From TK10-74A sp965217625 (GTDB lineage: Bacteria; Chloroflexota; Dehalococcoidia; Bin125), in contig OZ244557.1 of assembly GCA_965217625.1 (NCBI GenBank), positions 496,001 through 560,000 of the forward strand: a stretch of 64,000 nt of DNA. Reading direction: 5' to 3'. Both the position numbers and the translations under genes were made by a program. Below the pieces are notes generated by a model that saw only the letters and a list, made by a program, of their open reading frames with translations, was not told the origin of the DNA and made no database searches. Positions 1 to 7,868 of this stretch are shown one piece after another; within the stretch, counting starts at the first letter, position 1, and each line of letters opens with the position of its first letter.

Positions 1-522
1 CGCGACCCGAGCGCGGAGGAGCGGCGCATCGCCATCGTTGCGACGGCGGCGCTCATCGCCTCGCAGCGCGTGCGTACCGGCCGGGCGACCGATGCGCCGC
101 GCCGGCAGGAAGACCTCGTGAAGGCCCACCTGGCCGGCGCGGGATTCGTCGAGGAGGATCCGCGGCCGATACCAAACGTGTTCGCAGCGCCGGATCTGGG
201 ACGGTTCACCGGTGAGTGCGTTGTCGGTGCGTCACGCAAGGCCGACATCGTCGTGCGCCTCTGGGATGGCCGCGTCATGCCGATCGAGTGCAAGGTCAGC
301 AACTCCGAACTCAACTCGATCAAGCGCCTCACGAACGACGCCTTGGTCAAGGCGCAGGTATGGATCCAGGACCTCGGACGCAACAACGTCGTCCCGGCCG
401 CCGTCCTGAGCGGTGTCTTCGGCCTGCGGCACCTCAGCGAGGCGCAGGAGCGTGGCCTCACCCTGTTCTGGGCGCACTCACTCGACGAGTTGCTGTCGTT
501 CGTCGCTGAGACGCGGGAGTAA
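1..522 (+). CDS. XamI-family type II restriction endonuclease (3' part)
   Basis: The frame is open from base 1 to the stop at 520-522, so the true start lies outside the window; a GTG at 70 is internal. The visible 173 residues match, from memory, the C-terminal half of XamI-type restriction endonucleases: an ERRIAIVATAALIASQR helix, then KADIVVRLWDGRVMPIECKV, a PD-(D/E)xK-type core with Asp followed by ExK, and a tail with AQERGLTLFWAH. Such enzymes cut double-stranded DNA and normally sit beside a cognate methyltransferase, which would lie upstream. Family call is recognition of these motifs; specificity cannot be read. Confidence 0.78.
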   Translation, partial: RDPSAEERRIAIVATAALIASQRVRTGRATDAPRRQEDLVKAHLAGAGFVEEDPRPIPNVFAAPDLGRFTGECVVGASRKADIVVRLWDGRVMPIECKVSNSELNSIKRLTNDALVKAQVWIQDLGRNNVVPAAVLSGVFGLRHLSEAQERGLTLFWAHSLDELLSFVAETRE

Positions 523-570
523 TGGCGTGATGCCACCGTGACCACTTCGTGCGCGTTCAGCGCCTGAGAA

Positions 571-993
571 TTGGAAAAGGACACCATTTTGGACATAACG
601 CTCGTTCTGCGCATGAAGCCAGGCGCCAAGGTCGTTGACGAAAGCGGCGCCGAGATACCTGTGACTCCCGAATTCGTGGAGGACATTGTCCGTCGCGCCG
701 CGGATCAAGGGAAAATCGACGCGCCGATTGACAGCGTACGGGCACTCGTTGTCCGTGAGGGACCAGAAACGAACATGTCTGACGACACTCCTTCTGATCG
801 CATCTCCGAGTACATCCAGGCCGCCAGCGAAACCACAGTCAAGGCTATGGATGCCCATACCCAGCGGCTCATCAAGCAAATTGCCCGGCAACGTATCGCG
901 GAAACCGTTGCCGAGATGTACTCAAAAAAGTTCCGCGAGGAGCTTGAAGCCCTCCTGAACCGGGAAGACTGGCCGGCCGAACCGGTCCCATGA
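571..993 (+). CDS. Hypothetical protein, helical C-terminus
   Basis: About 140 residues from a TTG at 571, or 134 from the next in-frame TTG at 589; neither has a strong ribosome site. I do not recognise the family. The N-terminal third looks like beta strands (DITLVLRMKPGAKVV). The rest, from MSDDTPSDRISEYIQAASE on, is charged and predicted helical, ending in FREELEALLNREDW. No signal peptide, membrane segment or catalytic motif is visible. It follows the restriction gene after 48 bases on the same strand and could be co-transcribed. Confidence 0.55.
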   Translation: MEKDTILDITLVLRMKPGAKVVDESGAEIPVTPEFVEDIVRRAADQGKIDAPIDSVRALVVREGPETNMSDDTPSDRISEYIQAASETTVKAMDAHTQRLIKQIARQRIAETVAEMYSKKFREELEALLNREDWPAEPVP

Positions 994-1063
994 CATCCGT
1001 CGTCGATCTGTGACCCCCCGTGCGTTGTAGAATCGGACGGACGACCGGGAGGGAGTCGAGGCG

Positions 1064-1264
1064 ATGGTGAGCATCACGGAAATCCAGGAGGCGATTCGCG
1101 TCCTTCCCCAGACCGAGTACGTCCGGCTGCGGCAGTGGATCAGCGAGTTGGACTGGGAACGCTGGGACCGTCAGATCGAAGCCGACGCGGAGGCGGGCCG
1201 GTTGGACTTCCTGATCGCAGAGGCGCGTGAGGCCGGGGCGCGCGGCGCGCTGGAAGATCTGTAG
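1064..1264 (+). CDS. Small antitoxin-like protein of a RelE/ParE-type module
   Basis: A 66-residue protein starting MVSITEIQEAIRVLPQTEY with WERWDRQIEADAEAGRL and LDFLIAEAREA. This helix-rich pattern, with a W-x2-WDRQIE-D-E-AGRLD core, is familiar from short antitoxins encoded directly upstream of RelE-like toxins in Chloroflexota and Cyanobacteria. A GGGAGG ribosome site precedes the ATG and a TAGAAT -10-like box lies at about 1028. The toxin gene that should follow is only a stub (next entry), so this is probably an orphan antitoxin. Role in neutralising a toxin is inferred from family. Confidence 0.7.
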   Translation: MVSITEIQEAIRVLPQTEYVRLRQWISELDWERWDRQIEADAEAGRLDFLIAEAREAGARGALEDL

Positions 1265-1336
1265 GTGCACCGGACGACGCCGCGCTTCCGCAGGGCGTTT
1301 GAGGCCGGGGATAACGAGACCGTCGTCGAGCTCTGA
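1265..1336 (+). pseudogene. Remnant of a RelE/ParE-family toxin
   Basis: Immediately after the antitoxin stop, a GTG opens a 23-codon frame whose first 12-13 residues (VHRTTPRFRRAFEA) resemble the opening of RelE-like toxins commonly paired with this antitoxin type; it then jumps to GDNETVVEL and stops. A full toxin would be about 80-100 residues, so the central body appears to have been deleted. The short length makes homology tentative. Confidence 0.5.
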
Positions 1337-1348
1337 CTCCCTCCGCTT

Positions 1349-1392
1349 CCCCCTCTCCATCCCCCGATGGAGAGGGGGTTAGGGGGTGAGGT
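1349..1392. repeat. Palindromic repeat family R1, copy 1
   Basis: CCCCTCTCCAT pairs with ATGGAGAGGGG, followed by the tail TTAGGGGGTGAGGT. A near-identical copy is at 20581-20623, a diverged one at 14471-14504, and a half copy (CCAGGGGGTGAGGT) at about 26438-26452. It looks like a REP/MITE-type dispersed intergenic repeat. Confidence 0.75.
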
Positions 1393-1426
1393 CGCCTCCT
1401 CCCCTACACTCCCGACGGAGGACACC

Positions 1427-2191
1427 ATGACCTACACCACCGACCAATACGAGGGCCTGCTCGCCGAGACGATCACCGTCACGGGCGCCGACGGCGACGC
1501 CATCCACGCCTACTTCGCCCGGCCGCTGGGGGCCGGCCCGTTCCCGGCCGTGCTGCTCATCCACCACCTGCCCGGCTGGGACGAGTTCTACCGCGAGACG
1601 GCCCGCCGCTACGCCCACCACGGCTACCTCTGCCTCTCGCCCGATCTCTACTGCCGCGCCGGCCACGGCGCCCCCGACGACGTCACGGCCAAGGTCCGCG
1701 CCGAGGGCGGCGTCGCCGACGACCAGGTGGTGGCCGACGCCCAGGGCTGCATCGACCTGCTGCGCGCGCACCCGGCCCACAACGGCAAGGTCGGCGTCAC
1801 CGGCACCTGCTCGGGCGGGCGCCACACCGTGCTCATCGCCTCGCGCGCGACCGGCGTCGATGCTGCCGTCGATTGCTGGGGAGGTCGCGTCGTGCAGGCC
1901 CCCGGCGACCGCCCGCCGGCCCAGCCCGTCGCCCCCATCGACTACACGGCCGACCTGCAGTGCCCCTTGCTCGGCCTCTTCGGCGAGGACGACTCGGCCC
2001 CCAGCCCGGCCCAGGTCGCCGAGCACGAGGCCGCCCTCCAGGCGCACGGCAAGGCCTACGAGTTCCACATGTACCCCGGCGCCGGGCACGGCTTCTTCTA
2101 CTACGACCGGCCGGCCGCCTATCGCGCCGCGGCCGCCGTCGACGCCTGGGCCAAGATCTGGGACTTCTTCGGCCGCCACCTGCGCGGCTGA
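1427..2191 (+). CDS. Dienelactone hydrolase family protein
   Basis: 254 residues, alpha/beta hydrolase fold. Start chosen at the ATG at 1427 because GGAGG (1417-1421) precedes it; the frame is open further upstream but runs into the repeat. The nucleophile elbow is GTCSGG (Cys, as in dienelactone hydrolases, G-x-C-x-G-G), the acid lies in LFGEDD and the catalytic His in GAGHGFFYY. The likely reaction is hydrolysis of a lactone or ester; the true substrate is unknown. A TACACT box at 1404-1409 could be the -10. It is followed by DUF6295 and ThuA-like genes on the same strand. Confidence 0.85.
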   Translation: MTYTTDQYEGLLAETITVTGADGDAIHAYFARPLGAGPFPAVLLIHHLPGWDEFYRETARRYAHHGYLCLSPDLYCRAGHGAPDDVTAKVRAEGGVADDQVVADAQGCIDLLRAHPAHNGKVGVTGTCSGGRHTVLIASRATGVDAAVDCWGGRVVQAPGDRPPAQPVAPIDYTADLQCPLLGLFGEDDSAPSPAQVAEHEAALQAHGKAYEFHMYPGAGHGFFYYDRPAAYRAAAAVDAWAKIWDFFGRHLRG

Positions 2192-2217
2192 ACCGCGGCG
2201 CATCGGGGCGTTCCCCC

Positions 2218-2259
2218 GTCGGGGCGTCCCTCGTGGGCGCCCACAAGGGACGCCCCGAC
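2218..2259. repeat. 42-base nested palindrome
   Basis: GTCGGGGCGTCCCT pairs perfectly with AGGGACGCCCCGAC (14 bp), and the enclosed GTGGGCGCCCAC is itself a perfect palindrome, giving a near-continuous long hairpin. It sits between the dienelactone hydrolase stop and the DUF6295 start. There is no U-tract, so it may be a REP-like element or a U-less terminator or processing site. Confidence 0.7.
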
Positions 2260-2282
2260 GCGACCCGACTGGAGACGACGCC

Positions 2283-2597
2283 ATGTGCACGATGATCGCC
2301 GCCAAGCTGCCCCTCAGCGCCGCCGCCAAGGGCCCGCGCGGCTGGTTCCCCGCCGACCACGCCTACGTCGCCTACGACCACCCCTTCACGCTCGCCGCCG
2401 AGCACGCGCTGCTGCTCGACTTCGTGCGCGAGGCCGACGGCCCCGGCCAGCGCCTCGCCGTCGAGCTGCCCCTGCCCGACGCCGTCGCCCTGCGCGACGC
2501 CCTCACTCGCGCCATCGATCAAGCCGCCGCCCATGACGGCGGCGCGGCCCGGCCGTCGGTGGTAGATTCGGCGAGAGACCGCAACAGATCACAATAG
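2283..2597 (+). CDS. DUF6295 family protein
   Basis: 104 residues beginning MCTMIAAKLPLSAAAKGP, then GWFPADHAYVAYDHPFTLAAEH and LLLDFVREADGPGQRLAVEL. This MCTMIA...KGP.GW...V.YDHP...EH.L.IDF pattern is what I recall for DUF6295, a small conserved protein of unknown function in Actinobacteria and Chloroflexota. Start is the ATG at 2283 after a GACGACGCC leader with no good ribosome site. The last 20 residues are low complexity and not part of the family core. Same strand as the flanking hydrolase and ThuA-like genes. Confidence 0.7.
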   Translation: MCTMIAAKLPLSAAAKGPRGWFPADHAYVAYDHPFTLAAEHALLLDFVREADGPGQRLAVELPLPDAVALRDALTRAIDQAAAHDGGAARPSVVDSARDRNRSQ

Positions 2598-2610
2598 ATA
2601 AGGAGCAGCC

Positions 2611-3408
2611 ATGACGACCCCCATCCGCGTGCACGTCATCGTCGGCGGCTTCCCGCCCGGCTCGCACGCCGGCCACGACATGGACTACGCCCGCGTGCGC
2701 ATCCTGCAGGCGCTGCAGGCCGACGAGCGTGTCCACGCCACCGTCGGCAGCGACTTTACCGACTGCCCGAAGTGGATCCGCGACTGCCAGCTGCTCGTGA
2801 CCTACGTCGCCGGCCCCTTCGCCGACGAGCCCACCACCGGCGTCATCCGCGACTGGCTGGCCGACGGCGGGCGCTGGCTGGGGCTGCACGGCAGCGCCGG
2901 CGGCAAGGCCGTCCGCGTCGAGGGGCGCGGCGCCCGCCGCATGGTCAAGGCGCCCTACCACGAGGCGCTCGGCGCCTTCTTCCTCACCCACCCGCCGGTG
3001 CGCGACTTCGAGGTGACCGTCGCCGACCGGGGCCACGTGCTGACCGACAAGCTGCCGCCCAGCTTCGCCATCCGCGACGAGCCCTACTGGATCGAGGTGC
3101 AGCATCCGGAGACGCGCGTGCTGCTCACGATGGACATGCAGGAGGCGCCCGCCGGGCACTATGCCATGGTCTACGACGAGGACACCACGCTCCTGCCCGA
3201 CGGCCGGTCGCGGGCGCTGGGCATCGTGCGGGACGTCGGCGAGGGCGGCGTGGCCTACTTCGCGCCCGGGCACTGTCAGACGCCGGTCACCGGGGCCGCC
3301 GCCGGCGTCGGCGACGACCAGCCGGCCTTCCGCGGCCCCTGGGAGACCGCCGCCTACCGGCAACTGCTCTCCAACGCGCTGGCCTGGGGCGCCGGCATTG
3401 AGGGCTGA
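2611..3408 (+). CDS. ThuA-like domain protein
   Basis: 265 residues, starting at an ATG preceded by AAGGAG. The opening strand IRVHVIVGGFPPGSHAGHD, DCQLLVTYVAGP, the phrase WLADGGRWLGLHGSAGG and the late GVAYFAPGHCQTP fit the ThuA/trehalose-utilisation fold, a class I glutamine amidotransferase-like Rossmann domain; the GLHG-S/A-GG and GHC segments are its usual signatures. ThuA proteins act in sugar metabolism, but substrate here is unknown. No signal peptide is visible. A TAGATT box lies about 50 bases upstream. Last gene of the plus-strand run. Confidence 0.8.
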   Translation: MTTPIRVHVIVGGFPPGSHAGHDMDYARVRILQALQADERVHATVGSDFTDCPKWIRDCQLLVTYVAGPFADEPTTGVIRDWLADGGRWLGLHGSAGGKAVRVEGRGARRMVKAPYHEALGAFFLTHPPVRDFEVTVADRGHVLTDKLPPSFAIRDEPYWIEVQHPETRVLLTMDMQEAPAGHYAMVYDEDTTLLPDGRSRALGIVRDVGEGGVAYFAPGHCQTPVTGAAAGVGDDQPAFRGPWETAAYRQLLSNALAWGAGIEG

Positions 3409-3433
3409 GCGGGGCGCTCGGGTCGCGGGCTGC

Positions 3434-3790
3434 CTAGGCCCAGGCGGTCGTGGCCGGGATCAGCGTGCGATTGGCGGGATCGACCTTCAGGCGCAGGCCT
3501 TCCAGCGTGTAGGCGCCCAGCAGCGCGCGGGCGTGGTCCTCGCCGAAGACCACCAGGGTCGGAATGCTTCGCCCGTTGATGGTGGCCTCAGCTCGTCCCA
3601 GGTCGTATTGCACGGGCCGTCCGTCGGCTAGCACGAGGCTGATCTTGTCGATCGGCTCCACCCCCAGGTCCTTCAGAAGCCCGGCGGGCACGATCGTGTA
3701 GTTGGCGCGGGTGTCCACCATCGCCTCGATCTCCAGCGAGCGCTCGCCGTCCATGCTCTCCAGCCGGACCGGACAGTTGAACACACCCAC
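3434..3790 (-). CDS. Clan AA (retropepsin-like) aspartyl protease homologue, catalytic Gly changed
   Basis: 118 residues from a GTG at 3790, chosen because AGGAGG lies 8 bases upstream; an in-frame GTG at 3826 is the alternative. The protein has the single-domain retropepsin layout: EAMVDTRANYTIVP, VLADGRPVQYDLG, VVFGEDHARALLGAYTLEG, then VDPANRTLIP. In this family the catalytic triplet is normally D-T-G (VDTGA); here it is D-T-R, so the Gly is replaced by Arg. Either the enzyme is inactive or substrate access is altered. Convergent with the ThuA-like gene. Confidence 0.72.
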   Translation of the reverse strand: MGVFNCPVRLESMDGERSLEIEAMVDTRANYTIVPAGLLKDLGVEPIDKISLVLADGRPVQYDLGRAEATINGRSIPTLVVFGEDHARALLGAYTLEGLRLKVDPANRTLIPATTAWA

Positions 3791-3948
3791 GTCGCGGCCC
3801 TCCTCTGCGTGGCGTCTCGAAGGCACGCCTGTCCGCGGTCATTCTACAACCCAGCGACGATCTTCGGCGGAGAGCGCCTGCCGCCCCCGAACCGCCCCCA
3901 CCCCCTATCCTGCCCCCGACGACCGACCACCCAGCGCAAGGATCCCCC

Positions 3949-4773
3949 ATGACCGACCCCACCCCCATCGACACCGGCACCGACCACCTGCTCGCCCACC
4001 GCGACGGCCGCGTCGCCGTGCTCACGCTCAACCGGCCCGAGTCCCGCAACGCCCAGTCGGGCGCCATGATGGCCGCCTTCGCCGCCCTGCTCCCGCAGCT
4101 CGCCGACGATGACGACGTCGGCTGCGTCGTCATCACGGGCGCCGGGCGCGCCTTCTGCGCCGGCGGCGACGTCAAGGGCTTCGCCGAGGGCGCCAAGTCG
4201 GCCGGCGCCCCCCTCGAGGAGCGCGTGCGCGGCCTGCGGCGCGGCCAGCGCGCCACCACCGGCGCCCTCTACGAACTCCCCAAGCCCACCATCGCCGCCA
4301 TCCCCGGTCCCGCCGCCGGCGCCGGCCTCTCCCTCGCCCTCGCCTGCGACCTCCGCACCATGGCCGACGACGCCTTCCTCACCACCGCCTTCCGCAACAT
4401 CGGCTTCTCCGGCGACCACGCCGGCTCCTGGTTGCTGACCAACATCGTCGGCACCGCCCGCGCCCGCGAGCTCTACTACACCGCCGACCGCGTCCGCGCC
4501 GAGCGCGCCCTCGAACTGGGCCTCGTCAACCACGTCTTCCCCGCCGACGCCCTGCAGGCCGAGACCCTGCGCCTGGCCCAGCACATCGCCGCCGGGCCGC
4601 CCATCGCCCTGGGCTACATGAAGGAGAACCTCAACCGCGCCCTCCACACCGACGTCTGGACCGCCTTCGACATGGAGGCCGACCGCATGTGGCGCACCGG
4701 CATGACCGCCGACCACAAGGAGGCCGTCCAGGCCTTCGTCGAGAAGCGCCCGCCGGAGTTCCGCGGTCGGTAG
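3949..4773 (+). CDS. Enoyl-CoA hydratase/isomerase (crotonase) family
   Basis: 274 residues, usual family length. Crotonase landmarks in order: VAVLTLNRPESRNAQSG (CoA pocket), CVVITGAGRAFCAGGDVKGF (oxyanion hole, AGGD), PTIAAIPGPAAGAGLSLALA (second oxyanion Gly), then FRNIGFSGDHAGSWLLTNIVG and ALELGLVNHVFP. These enzymes hydrate or isomerise acyl-CoA thioesters in fatty-acid or aromatic degradation; exact substrate is not readable. Start ATG at 3949 follows AAGGA; a TATCCT -10-like box sits about 40 bases upstream, so this one has a leader. No beta-oxidation partner adjoins. Confidence 0.88.
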   Translation: MTDPTPIDTGTDHLLAHRDGRVAVLTLNRPESRNAQSGAMMAAFAALLPQLADDDDVGCVVITGAGRAFCAGGDVKGFAEGAKSAGAPLEERVRGLRRGQRATTGALYELPKPTIAAIPGPAAGAGLSLALACDLRTMADDAFLTTAFRNIGFSGDHAGSWLLTNIVGTARARELYYTADRVRAERALELGLVNHVFPADALQAETLRLAQHIAAGPPIALGYMKENLNRALHTDVWTAFDMEADRMWRTGMTADHKEAVQAFVEKRPPEFRGR

Positions 4774-4795
4774 CCGTCGGGCCGGGCGTCGGACG

Positions 4796-7642
4796 CTACG
4801 ACGTGAAGCCGTCGGCGCGGTACGCCTCGAACTCCGCGTAGAAGTCGTCGATGGCGATCCCAAAGGCCCCCTCGAACGCCTCCTGCCAGTTACGCGAAGA
4901 TGGCAGTAGCCGGTAGTACTCGAACAGGGCGGGCTCCCCGGCCCGTTCTGCCAGCCATTCGCCAGCGAGGAAGCTCAGCGCATTCGCCGCCTGGCTCCCC
5001 GCCGCGTCGACGCCAGCGGAGGCCTCCATCTCGCGCAGTGGCTGCCCCGTCCGCCGAGCCCACACGATGTTCCTGTTCCGAGTCTCGACGAGCGTCTCGA
5101 TGCCCGCCGTCTCACGGGACACGGCCTCCACGTATCTGGCGAGGCCGTTGATCAACCAGCCCGCGCCGTGTTCGCGATATCCCTCGACCGCCGGCGGCAG
5201 CGAATCCCGCGGGGCCAGCCGCTCCACGACGCGAGTGAAGTGATTCCAAGTGAGATACGATACGGCGCGTGGCTGGCAAGCCAAGTCCATCACATAGTAG
5301 TGGGACTGCCACGAACCGCAGCGGCCCTCTTCCAGTTCCTCGCCGGACACGCGGAAGTGCGCGGCCGCGGCCGCGGCCGCATCGGCTGCCACGAACACCG
5401 TGTAGTCCACTGGCCCGCTGCCAAAGCGTTCGCGGAGGACCGCCTGCACCGCCTCGAACTGCGCCCGGATCCGGGCCGTCGTCTCCTCCGGAATCTCCGC
5501 CACGAACACGAGGATCGGTGCATCGACGTCATCGGTTAGGTGCGGTAGTGGTGGCGCGACCTCGCCGCGGTACGCCTCGAACGCCGCGTAGAACTCCTCC
5601 ACCGTGATCCCGAACGCCCCCTCGAACGCCTCCTGCCAACTGTCCGATATCGGGAGCAGTCGGTAGTACTCGAACAACGCCGGCTCGCCCGCCTGTTCCG
5701 CGAGCCACTCAACCGCCAAGAAACTCACTGAGAAGCCGGCCAAACGGCCCGCTACATTCATGTCAGCGTACGTCGTCATGCTGCGCAGCGGCTGCCCGGT
5801 GTGCGACGCGGACGCGATGTTCCTGTTCCAAGTCTCGACGAGCGTCTCAATGCCCGCCGTCTCACGGGACACGGCCTCCACGTATCTGGCTAGGCCGTTG
5901 GTCAGCCAGGCCGCGCCGCGCGGGCGATATCCCTCGGCCACGGGCGGAAGCGATTCCAGGGGGGCCAGCCGGTCGGAGACACGGGTGACTGCGTTCCAGG
6001 CAAGATGCGTCACGATGCGGGTTTGGCACGCTAGATCAACAACTGAGTGCTGGGGCCTCCAGACACCGCAGCGGCCCTGTTCCAGTTCCTCGCCGGAGAC
6101 ACGGAGGTGCGCAGCCGCCGCCGACGCGGCGTCGGCGGCGACGAAGACTGTGTAGTCCGTTGGCCCGCCGCGAAAGCGCTCGCGAATGAGCGCCTGCACG
6201 CTATCGAACTGCGCCCGGATGCGCGCCGCTGTGTCGGCAGGAATCCCCCCTTCAAAGACGAGGATCGGCATGTCCTCGTCATCGGCGAAATGCGGAAGCC
6301 GCGAGGCCGTGAGCGCGGTGCGGTACTCCTCGAATGCCGCGTAGAAGTCGTTGACGTCGATGCCGAACGCCGCCTCGAACGCCTGCTGCCAACTCCCCGA
6401 CGGCGGTAGCAACCGGTAGTACTGAAGATGTGCGTCGTATTCCTCCCGCAGCTCCAGGCCTCCGGGCTCCAGGGGCGTGAAGGGGGCATTGTCCGATAGC
6501 GCCGCCGCCCGCCGGACCAGCCAGTCCGTCGCGAGCGTCCCGAGGTCGTATCCTGCCCGGTCGAGAGCGTAGAACGGCTGCGAATCTTCGAGATCGCTGA
6601 GCGGCGCGGAGACACCAAGCGACCGGCGCCACCAAGCCGTTCGGACTCGGTCGTCCGTCCACCCCTCTCGCTCCCGGCGGTACACATCCGCCGCGTACTC
6701 CGCAGTCCCTTCGGTCAGCCAAACGGGGGAGCCGTCAGCGCTTGGTCGTTGCTGGCCCAAGTGGTGTTGCAGGATGTGGAAGTACTCGTGCGCGTAGAAG
6801 GATTCCCGCAGTGGGTGGTCCACGCCGCCGCCGCCAACCCGGATCTTGCCTGCGGCCGCGTCAGCGTGGATATCGAGGCCCGGATCGACCAGCACGAAGA
6901 AGTTCGGCGGCTCGATCCCGTAGCGCTCCGCGAAAAACGCCACTGCGTGTTCCATCTCCTCGCGAAGCTCGGACTCATGCGATGGAGTGACGGCGCCTTC
7001 AAACACAAACCTCGTCCGCTCCGTCCCCGACTGCCACCAGCGCCGCTCCGCCGACAGCTCCACCCACAGCGCGTCTCCGTGCTGGAGCACCGGCATCCCC
7101 TCCGCCGGCTCTTCCACCCCGGGCTCGTAGCGCTCGTACGACTGCGTCTCCGCGTTCCACCGTGACGCCCCCACCAGCGCGTCGCCGAAGCGCCCGACGG
7201 CCTCCTCGATCGGCGTCCCGTCGAGCCCCGCCCAGCCGACGAGGCTGTAGCCCGACGGCAGGCTGAGCAGGATCCCCGCAGCCGATGCCGGGCGGCTCCA
7301 CTCAACCACCTCCGTCCCGCTCACCCACAGGAACAGCGCCTGCCCCCGCGTCAACTGCGCCAGCTCCGGTGGGACGGAACCGCCGCGCCGCGCCCACGCG
7401 TACCGGCCCGCGTCCTCGTCCCACGCCGCCACCACCTGTAGACCCGGGATCTTGTCGAACAGATCTGCCGCCGGCGTGGTGTCGGGCCCCATCCAGCCGA
7501 TCAGGTTCCAGCCCGGCCGCAGTTCCGTCGTGACCGTGTCCGTCGCGGGCGCCTGCGCCGACGCGCCGCCGTGCGCCGACGCCAGACCCGCCGCCAGCGC
7601 GACGACCACCACCGCCACGAGGAACGCTCGATGGAAGCGCAT
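4796..7642 (-). CDS. Secreted protein with three tandem peptidase-like domains, only the first with HExxH
   Basis: 948 residues from the ATG at 7642; the frame continues upstream but would run into tRNA-Phe. A signal peptide is clear (FLVAVVVVALAAGLASAHG). Next come two copies of a W-N-L-I-G-W/YSLVGWAGLDGTP-type beta module (about residues 35-190), then three similar units of about 230 residues. Unit 1 has AHEYFHILQHHL, a gluzincin-type HExxH zinc site, with WLTEGTAEYAAD downstream supplying the Glu. Units 2 and 3 keep the frame (WLTNGLARYVEAVSRETAG, WLINGLARYVEAVSRETAG) but have HLAWN and YLTWN where HExxH should be. Each unit ends in EYYRLLP...W..AFE.AFGI...FYA.FE.YR. Units 2 and 3 are closer to each other than to unit 1, consistent with later duplication. 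Confidence 0.85.
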   Translation of the reverse strand: MRFHRAFLVAVVVVALAAGLASAHGGASAQAPATDTVTTELRPGWNLIGWMGPDTTPAADLFDKIPGLQVVAAWDEDAGRYAWARRGGSVPPELAQLTRGQALFLWVSGTEVVEWSRPASAAGILLSLPSGYSLVGWAGLDGTPIEEAVGRFGDALVGASRWNAETQSYERYEPGVEEPAEGMPVLQHGDALWVELSAERRWWQSGTERTRFVFEGAVTPSHESELREEMEHAVAFFAERYGIEPPNFFVLVDPGLDIHADAAAGKIRVGGGGVDHPLRESFYAHEYFHILQHHLGQQRPSADGSPVWLTEGTAEYAADVYRREREGWTDDRVRTAWWRRSLGVSAPLSDLEDSQPFYALDRAGYDLGTLATDWLVRRAAALSDNAPFTPLEPGGLELREEYDAHLQYYRLLPPSGSWQQAFEAAFGIDVNDFYAAFEEYRTALTASRLPHFADDEDMPILVFEGGIPADTAARIRAQFDSVQALIRERFRGGPTDYTVFVAADAASAAAAHLRVSGEELEQGRCGVWRPQHSVVDLACQTRIVTHLAWNAVTRVSDRLAPLESLPPVAEGYRPRGAAWLTNGLARYVEAVSRETAGIETLVETWNRNIASASHTGQPLRSMTTYADMNVAGRLAGFSVSFLAVEWLAEQAGEPALFEYYRLLPISDSWQEAFEGAFGITVEEFYAAFEAYRGEVAPPLPHLTDDVDAPILVFVAEIPEETTARIRAQFEAVQAVLRERFGSGPVDYTVFVAADAAAAAAAHFRVSGEELEEGRCGSWQSHYYVMDLACQPRAVSYLTWNHFTRVVERLAPRDSLPPAVEGYREHGAGWLINGLARYVEAVSRETAGIETLVETRNRNIVWARRTGQPLREMEASAGVDAAGSQAANALSFLAGEWLAERAGEPALFEYYRLLPSSRNWQEAFEGAFGIAIDDFYAEFEAYRADGFTS

Positions 7643-7702
7643 GAATCGCACGGGCGCCCTCCGCCCAACCAGCCCAACGCCGCCCACCCGCCCGCGGGAG
7701 TC

Positions 7703-7778
7703 TGGTGCCGAGGGGCAGAATCGAACTGCCGACACCACGATTTTCAGTCGTGTGCTCTACCGACTGAGCTACCTCGGC
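7703..7778 (-). tRNA. tRNA-Phe (anticodon GAA), CCA encoded
   Basis: Read on the minus strand the 76 bases fold as a standard cloverleaf: acceptor GCCGAGG paired with CCTCGGC, discriminator A and an encoded CCA. The anticodon loop CTGAAAA gives GAA, and the T-loop GTTCGATTC is canonical. A TATGAT box on the minus strand at 7792-7797 is a plausible -10. Confidence 0.97.
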
Positions 7779-7856
7779 CCATTCCGACCGCGATCATACC
7801 CCCATCCCCGCCCGGCGGCATCGTCGCGCCGACGCGTCTCTAGCGCGGGCCGTTGC

Positions 7857-7862
7857 TATCAT
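7857..7862 (+). promoter_or_regulatory. -10-like TATCAT, leaderless geometry
   Basis: TATCAT ends 6 nt before the ATG at 7869, so transcription would be expected to begin at or next to the start codon. No ribosome site is present. Confidence 0.5.
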
Positions 7863-7868
7863 GCCGCC

